A DNA stretch of 17,547 bases from Bacteroidales bacterium (GTDB lineage Bacteria > Bacteroidota > Bacteroidia > Bacteroidales > Bacteroidaceae), in contig SFPC01000035.1 of assembly GCA_004552195.1 (NCBI GenBank), positions 1 through 17,547 of the forward strand, in the 5' to 3' direction. The number at the start of each line of letters is the position of its first letter. Within the stretch, counting starts at the first letter, position 1. Made by a program: the position numbers and the translations under genes. Under the pieces are notes generated by a model. The model saw only the letters and a program-made list of their open reading frames with translations. It ran no database searches and had not been told where the DNA came from. This document shows positions 15,752 through 17,547 of this stretch, piece by piece.

Positions 15752-16873
15752 CTATTTGTTTCCAAGGTCCACGCGCTGGTAGCGTTTAGCCCAGTCCATG
15801 ATGGAGATGCGCAGGGTGATTTCCACCCATTTGCCACCCGTGAGGATGAAGTCGAGGCTGTATTGGTACTCGCGGTCAAGGAACTCTTGCGGGGAATAGT
15901 TTGCCAGCTCGAAGCATCTGCGTCCGTCGGAGAGGATGTCCGCCAGGTCAATGTCGGCAGCCAGCTCGCCCGTTTCGCGGTTGGTGATGGTGAGTCGGGC
16001 GTTGTTGTCGGAGCTGGCGTGGTAAATGATGCGGTTGAGGAAGAACTCGTAGTGGGCCGTGTTGGCCAGCACCGCTTCGGCGCGTGCGGCAGACAGTGCC
16101 GGCTGTTGCAGGTTGGAAGTCCACTGCGCATAGGGCGTGTAGCAGAGCGGCGTGTCCGTGGGGTCGGTGGCGTTGTCGTAGAGCAAGCGTCCGTTTTTAT
16201 CCGTAATCCTTACGTCGTAGTCCTCGGCGCGGAGCAGTTCCGGCGATTCCGTCTGGCGCAGGGTAATGTTCAGTTGTTTGGTGTCGCGAACGAGAGAGAG
16301 CGTGTCGCGTGTGGGGCATCCGCGTTTCAGCGTGATGTGGTGCGCTTCCGGGTTGCGTGTGGCCCAGAGCGTGTCCAATGGTTGGTTGTCGTTGGGGACG
16401 GGTGCGAAGCCGTCGTTGCCTGTCGTTTCTCGGTCGAGGGTCACGGTGAGCAGGCTGATGTCGTCGCCGGGTTGGAGTTCCGTGCGGCGGAATTTGGCAC
16501 CGGGTGAAGCCAGTGTGGCTTCGTATCCTTTTTGTTGTGCCCATGCCAGGAGGCGGTAGTTGCCTGCCGGCAGTTCGTTTTCGGTAAAGTGCATGGTGTA
16601 GCCGTATTCTTTGAGCGGTCCAGAGCCGGCCACGTTCTCCGCATCCTTTTTGGTCACAAAGCGGTTGTTCCCGTCGAACACATACACGCTCACGCCTCCC
16701 ACATGGTCTTTGAACATGTCGGCGCGTTGTACGTTGTAGTCGTACTTAAAGCTGACATACAGTCCGGTGGGGCAGTCGCTCAGGTCAGTTTCCATCATGG
16801 AGCATGAGCTGAGAGTTGCCGTGAGGGCGCATGTAGCCATCAGCAGGATGTGTCGTAGGAGCGATAATTTCAT
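15752..16873 (-). CDS. FimB/Mfa2-family fimbrial anchor lipoprotein
   Basis: This is a 373-residue outer-membrane lipoprotein. The signal peptide ends in an LSSC lipobox with Cys24. The following DLSDCPTGLYVSFKYDYNVQ and VGGVSVYVFDGNNRFV are the hallmark opening of the FimB/Mfa2 family. The C-terminus carries WVEITLRISIMDWAKRYQRV, which closely resembles the end of the major fimbrillin. In P. gingivalis, Mfa2 anchors the Mfa1 fibre to the outer membrane and limits its length, and a loss leads to long, shed fimbriae. Its position directly after the major subunit gene, 101 bp away, is the same as in the mfa cluster. The start at 16873 is favoured because it begins the signal peptide directly (MKLSLLRHILL). 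Length and motifs are normal for the family. Confidence 0.88.
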   Translation of the reverse strand: MKLSLLRHILLMATCALTATLSSCSMMETDLSDCPTGLYVSFKYDYNVQRADMFKDHVGGVSVYVFDGNNRFVTKKDAENVAGSGPLKEYGYTMHFTENELPAGNYRLLAWAQQKGYEATLASPGAKFRRTELQPGDDISLLTVTLDRETTGNDGFAPVPNDNQPLDTLWATRNPEAHHITLKRGCPTRDTLSLVRDTKQLNITLRQTESPELLRAEDYDVRITDKNGRLLYDNATDPTDTPLCYTPYAQWTSNLQQPALSAARAEAVLANTAHYEFFLNRIIYHASSDNNARLTITNRETGELAADIDLADILSDGRRCFELANYSPQEFLDREYQYSLDFILTGGKWVEITLRISIMDWAKRYQRVDLGNK

Positions 16874-16902
16874 TGCTTTGTGTTTGTAGGTGATTTTTTG
16901 TT

Positions 16903-16935
16903 TGGTAAGTCAGGCAATCACTGCCTGACTTACCA
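16903..16935 (-). other. Perfect 14-bp hairpin between major fimbrillin and anchor genes
   Basis: TGGTAAGTCAGGCA (16903-16916) and its exact complement (16922-16935) enclose a 5-base loop. It lies 39 bases past the TAA stop of the major fimbrillin in a 101-bp spacer. In the minus-strand RNA it is followed by an A-rich run (AACAAAAAAU), so it is not a classic intrinsic terminator in that direction. A stable hairpin here would fit a need for far more major subunit than anchor, through 3' protection of the first message or partial stopping. That role is inferred. Confidence 0.65.
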
Positions 16936-16974
16936 TGATATATAAGGTATGAACCTTGTGTTCTTGAACTGCTA

Positions 16975-17547
16975 TTAGAGGTTTACACTCTGCTTGCGAA
17001 CAGCCCAGTCCATAATCTTGACATTGGCCTGGATGTAGTACTTCTGTTCATCGTCTGCGTCAGTGCCAAGAGCAGGGATGGTTGGGGAACCAGGAGCAGA
17101 AACAGTACCTAACTCCAATTCATACCAGTTGTTACGTACAATACCATAGCGGCCAAGATAGTAGTTGTCTTCGCCGGAAACATCTTTTTTAATATAGTCG
17201 TAGTATTTGTCGCCATCAAAAGCAAATGCACTTGGTTCATTACCCCAAGGTGTGTACGACTGTCCAAAATGTTGAATCTTTATAGCATAGAAACATTCAC
17301 CATTCTTGAATACAGTAATAGTACCACCTAAATACTTCTTGATAGCATCAAGTTGACTTTTTGCGTTTGTATCATTTGCATCCAAATTATCGAAATACGA
17401 TCTCATAGTAGCGAGATCTCCATCCTCAGTTGAAATAGTAATCACGCCAGCAATGATGTTAGTTTCATTAATCTCTACACCTGCATTAGGTTGACTGTAT
17501 GTAGTCAATGCCGTAGCAATCAATTCCTTCAAACCATCGGGGTCAGA
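16975..17547 (-). CDS. Mfa1-like major fimbrillin, C-terminal part only
   Basis: The frame is open to the window edge, so only the last 190 residues are seen and the start lies beyond the right end. The segment GRYGIVRNNWYELEL is the signature of the Mfa1-type C-terminal domain. The final strand, YYIQANVKIMDWAVRKQSVNL-like up to the stop, is what type V fimbrillins offer to the next subunit during strand-exchange assembly. First place in the cluster and the strong hairpin after it suggest this is the bulk subunit of the fibre. Its DNA is more AT-rich than the other four genes and uses different codons, as often seen in abundant or rapidly varying surface subunits. A promoter and any invertible switch would lie outside the window. 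Confidence 0.85.
   Translation of the reverse strand, partial: SDPDGLKELIATALTTYSQPNAGVEINETNIIAGVITISTEDGDLATMRSYFDNLDANDTNAKSQLDAIKKYLGGTITVFKNGECFYAIKIQHFGQSYTPWGNEPSAFAFDGDKYYDYIKKDVSGEDNYYLGRYGIVRNNWYELELGTVSAPGSPTIPALGTDADDEQKYYIQANVKIMDWAVRKQSVNL

Noticed and set aside
16903..16935. Intrinsic terminator after the major fimbrillin
   Set aside because: The stem is strong, but on the transcribed minus strand it is followed by A residues, not a U-run, so a classic terminator call is not supported. It is kept only as a hairpin.

Overview
The window reads as a fimbrial (type V pilus, Mfa/FimA-type) gene cluster from a member of the Bacteroidales. The evidence is a FimB/Mfa2-type lipoprotein next to Mfa1-type fimbrillins, Bacteroidetes-style lipoboxes, weak Shine-Dalgarno sites, a TTTG/TAnnTTTG promoter, and a giant surface protein whose C-terminus looks like a type IX secretion (T9SS) sorting domain. 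The genus cannot be fixed from the sequence alone. All five genes lie on the minus strand, so transcription runs from right to left.

Layout in transcription order. 17547-16975: C-terminal part of an Mfa1-like major fimbrillin, cut by the window edge. 16873-15752: FimB/Mfa2-family anchor lipoprotein. 15651-14215: Mfa1-like minor fimbrillin lipoprotein. 14130-12595: a second accessory fimbrillin-like lipoprotein. 12479-783: a giant exported protein of 3,898 residues. This order matches the mfa1-mfa2-mfa3-mfa4-mfa5 order of Porphyromonas gingivalis, with the giant protein in the position of the tip component Mfa5. The spacers are only about 84-115 bp, consistent with one operon. Several carry inverted repeats that lack a U-tract and could set relative subunit amounts: a 14-bp stem after the major fimbrillin and a 10-bp stem after the third gene.

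The giant protein is the most striking object. Its first half, roughly residues 30-2000, is a chain of about 13 modules of about 150 residues that resemble beta-trefoil (ricin-B/fascin-like) units. Two module types, A and B, alternate, and the paired unit repeats every 288-314 residues. After this come an unassigned region, a jelly-roll-like domain, Ig-like segments, a Trp/Asn-rich 'NW' surface module with a GNPFP motif, and a T9SS-like tail. No von Willebrand A metal site like that of P. gingivalis Mfa5 was visible. The working model is a polymer built from the major fimbrillin, anchored by the Mfa2-like protein and tipped by accessory subunits plus a very large, possibly glycan-binding adhesin.

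The left 782 bp holds no convincing gene but is dense in structure. In order it has an outward-facing Bacteroidales promoter (19-50), seven 21-bp repeats each centred on a small dyad (127-273), a MITE-like imperfect inverted repeat of about 254 bp rich in TTCACAC/GTGTGAA (329-582), and an array of CTATAG-like motifs spaced almost exactly 10 bp apart (611-763). A perfect 23-bp inverted repeat lies within that array, just past the stop codon of the giant gene.
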